Part shown: piece after piece, positions 7,077 through 8,674 of the stretch
Layout: each line of letters opens with the position of its first letter
Position numbering within the stretch: the first letter of the stretch is position 1
Assembly (NCBI GenBank): GCA_028869615.1
Contig: JAGWRQ010000078.1
Span: 1-8,674 of the forward strand
Direction of reading: 5' to 3'
DNA from: Candidatus Methylomirabilota bacterium
GTDB lineage: Bacteria > Methylomirabilota > Methylomirabilia > Methylomirabilales > Methylomirabilaceae
Length of the DNA stretch: 8,674 nt
Position numbers and translations under genes: made by a program
Notes under the pieces: generated by a model
Database searches by the model: none
What the model saw: only the letters and a program-made list of their open reading frames with translations
What the model was told of the DNA's origin: nothing

Positions 7077-7089
7077 CGACAGGACGCAT

Positions 7090-8076
7090 ATGATGTACGG
7101 CAGCAGGATAGCCGGTACGGGGGCCTCGGTTCCGGATCGAGTGCTGACCAATGCGGAACTGGAGCAGATGGTCAGCACGAGCGATGAGTGGATTGTCACC
7201 CGAACGGGGATATCGGAGCGGCGAATCGCTTCCGATGACCAGGCGACATCGGATCTGGCTGAGGGGGCGGCTCGACGCGCCCTTGAGGCGGCTGCCGTCG
7301 ATCCCCATGACCTGGATCTGATCCTCGTGAACACGGTGACCCCCGATATGTTCTTCCCCTCCACCGCGTGCGTGCTGCAGGAGCGACTTGGCGCGTCGCG
7401 TGCGGCGGCCTTCGATCTGTTGGCTGCGTGCGCCGGCTTTGTCTACGGCCTGTCCGTCGCCGATGCCTATCTGCGGGCCGGTCTCATGTGCAACATCCTG
7501 GTGATAGGGGCAGACACCCTCTCTAAGGTCGTTGACTGGACCGATCGCGGCACCTGTGTGCTCTTTGGCGATGGGGCGGGGGCGGTAGTCGTCCAGCGGA
7601 CAACTGCCGACCCGTCTATCCTTTCCACGCATCTGTATTCCGACGGGTCAAAGGGGAAGCAATTGATTATTCCGGGGGGCGGCTCGCGACAGCCCGCCTG
7701 CCAAAAGGTCGTTGACGAGAAGCTGGTCACGATCCGTATGCCCAACGGGAACGAGGTATTCAAGACGGCAGTCCGGTCAATGGAAGAGGCCGCCATGGCT
7801 GCCCTGAAGGCCAATGGGGTGGAGGTCTCCGACATTGATCTCTTTATTTCTCACCAGGCCAACGCCCGAATCATCTATGCGGTCGCCGAGCGGCTGGGTC
7901 TTCCGCGGGAGCGGATCTTTATGAATATTGACCGCTATGGGAATACCTCTGCAGCCTCGATCCCTCTAGCCATGGATGAAGCCGTCCGGACGGGGCGACT
8001 CACACGTGGTGATTTGCTGTTGCTGACGGCCTTCGGGGGCGGGGTTACCTGGGGATCGGCGCTTATCCGATGGTGA
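7090..8076 (+). CDS. fabH: Beta-ketoacyl-ACP synthase III
   Basis: FabH condenses an acyl-CoA primer (usually acetyl-CoA) with malonyl-ACP, the first step of type II fatty-acid synthesis. The 328-residue protein shows the complete Cys-His-Asn triad: C114 in LLAACAGF, H255 in ISHQANARI and N285 in DRYGNTSAAS. It also has the N-terminal DEWIVTRTGISERR motif and the FGDGAGAVVV glycine-rich segment. ATG 7090 (or the adjacent ATG 7093) is chosen because AGGA (7081-7084) lies five bases before 7090 and eight before 7093. The same frame is open further back to a TTG at 7042, inside plsX, but that would add 16 non-conserved residues. Primer preference (acetyl versus branched) cannot be told by eye. 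Confidence 0.96.
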   Translation: MMYGSRIAGTGASVPDRVLTNAELEQMVSTSDEWIVTRTGISERRIASDDQATSDLAEGAARRALEAAAVDPHDLDLILVNTVTPDMFFPSTACVLQERLGASRAAAFDLLAACAGFVYGLSVADAYLRAGLMCNILVIGADTLSKVVDWTDRGTCVLFGDGAGAVVVQRTTADPSILSTHLYSDGSKGKQLIIPGGGSRQPACQKVVDEKLVTIRMPNGNEVFKTAVRSMEEAAMAALKANGVEVSDIDLFISHQANARIIYAVAERLGLPRERIFMNIDRYGNTSAASIPLAMDEAVRTGRLTRGDLLLLTAFGGGVTWGSALIRW

Positions 8077-8095
8077 GCATGCACGTCGCCGACTG

Positions 8096-8674
8096 ATGAA
8101 CGCGATCGCGCTTGTTTTTCCCGGGCAGGGTTCTCAACGGGTTGGCATGGGACACGATTGTTGGGCGCAGGTCCCTGAAGCCCGTGTGCTTTTCGAGAAG
8201 GGAAGCGAGGCTCTGGGGATCGACCTTGCTCGCCTCTGCTTCGAGGGGCCCGAAGAGCGGCTCACGCTTACCGCAAACGCGCAGCCGGCCATCATGACAG
8301 TCAGTATGGCGGTTTTTGCCGTGTTGCGACGCGAAGGGGTAAAGCCTGATTTTGTAGCCGGTCATTCGCTTGGGGAGTACTCGGCGCTCGTAGCGGCCGA
8401 GAGCTTTACATTCGAAGACGCCATTCGCATTGTAAGAAAGCGAGGCGAGTTCATGCAAGAGGTGGTGAGCCCAGGCGCCGGCGCGATGGCGGCTGTGTTA
8501 GGTCTTGACAGACAAAGCGTCTATGCGGTGTGTGAGGAGATCGCTCGGTACGGGATTGTCGAGGTCGCGAATCTCAATAGCCCCGGGCAGGTAGTGATCG
8601 CCGGGGAGACCGAGGCGGTCGACCGAGCCGTTGAGTTGGCCAAACAACGTGGCGCCAAGCGGGCCGTGCGCCTC
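8096..8674 (+). CDS. fabD: Malonyl-CoA:ACP transacylase, N-terminal part (cut by window end)
   Basis: FabD moves malonyl from CoA to acyl carrier protein, supplying the extender for FabH and later condensing enzymes. The 193 codons in the window start with MNAIALVFPGQGSQ. They include the nucleophile S91 in GHSLGEYSALVA and R116 in IVRKRGEFMQ, matching S92 and R117 of E. coli FabD. The GAGAMAAVLGL and VANLNSPGQVVIAG segments follow as usual. The second catalytic histidine (around residue 200) and the rest lie beyond the right edge, so no stop is seen; the frame is open to the last base. It begins 19 bp after fabH without a clear Shine-Dalgarno. The start overlaps the stop of a five-codon reading frame (TGATG at 8094-8098). 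Confidence 0.95.
   Translation, partial: MNAIALVFPGQGSQRVGMGHDCWAQVPEARVLFEKGSEALGIDLARLCFEGPEERLTLTANAQPAIMTVSMAVFAVLRREGVKPDFVAGHSLGEYSALVAAESFTFEDAIRIVRKRGEFMQEVVSPGAGAMAAVLGLDRQSVYAVCEEIARYGIVEVANLNSPGQVVIAGETEAVDRAVELAKQRGAKRAVRL

Noticed and set aside
7042..7089. TTG start for fabH inside plsX
   Set aside because: It would add 16 residues not seen at FabH N-termini; ATG 7090 has a suitably spaced AGGA and matches the family start.
7051..8458. Long minus-strand frames opposite fabH and fabD
   Set aside because: They are shadows of strongly conserved plus-strand genes with intact catalytic residues.

Overview
The window is a stretch of ordinary bacterial chromosome with nine protein genes. 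No RNA genes, insertion sequences, integrase or phage genes, or CRISPR arrays were recognised. Base composition is moderately GC-rich by eye. The gene content (sucCD-ndk, then yceD-rpmF-plsX-fabH-fabD, sigma70-type promoters, Shine-Dalgarno sites) fits a Gram-negative-type lineage such as Proteobacteria, Nitrospirota or NC10/Methylomirabilota. The taxon cannot be fixed from this sequence alone.

Left part (1-2391, minus strand): one uninterrupted reading frame of 797 codons runs off the left edge. It encodes an MrfA/YprA-type DEAD/DEAH-box helicase with a DUF1998 C-terminal region and a cysteine cluster. Its 3' end is outside the window, so the gene has a start but no visible stop.

Middle (2392-5240): a 270-bp divergent intergenic region holds two good sigma70-like promoters pointing away from each other. 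The rightward one drives sucC-sucD, the two subunits of succinyl-CoA synthetase, which overlap by ATGA. These are followed after 36 bp by ndk, nucleoside diphosphate kinase. The two products are functionally linked: succinyl-CoA synthetase makes a nucleoside triphosphate at substrate level, and Ndk equilibrates triphosphates.

Right part (5241-8674): a near-consensus promoter lies just after ndk. It precedes the widely conserved cluster yceD (DUF177)-rpmF-plsX-fabH-fabD. This cluster joins a 23S rRNA/L32 ribosome-assembly pair to the start of phospholipid and fatty-acid synthesis: PlsX makes acyl-phosphate, FabH primes the elongation cycle and FabD makes malonyl-ACP. A perfect 9-bp stem-loop spans the rpmF stop codon and could separate expression of the ribosomal genes from that of the lipid genes. 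fabD is cut by the right edge.

I found no convincing undescribed system. The points most worth a second look are the unfinished C-terminal tail of the helicase (possible MrfB partner or fusion to the left), the compact divergent promoter pair with a long sucC leader, the sucCD-ndk linkage, and the hairpin over the rpmF stop.
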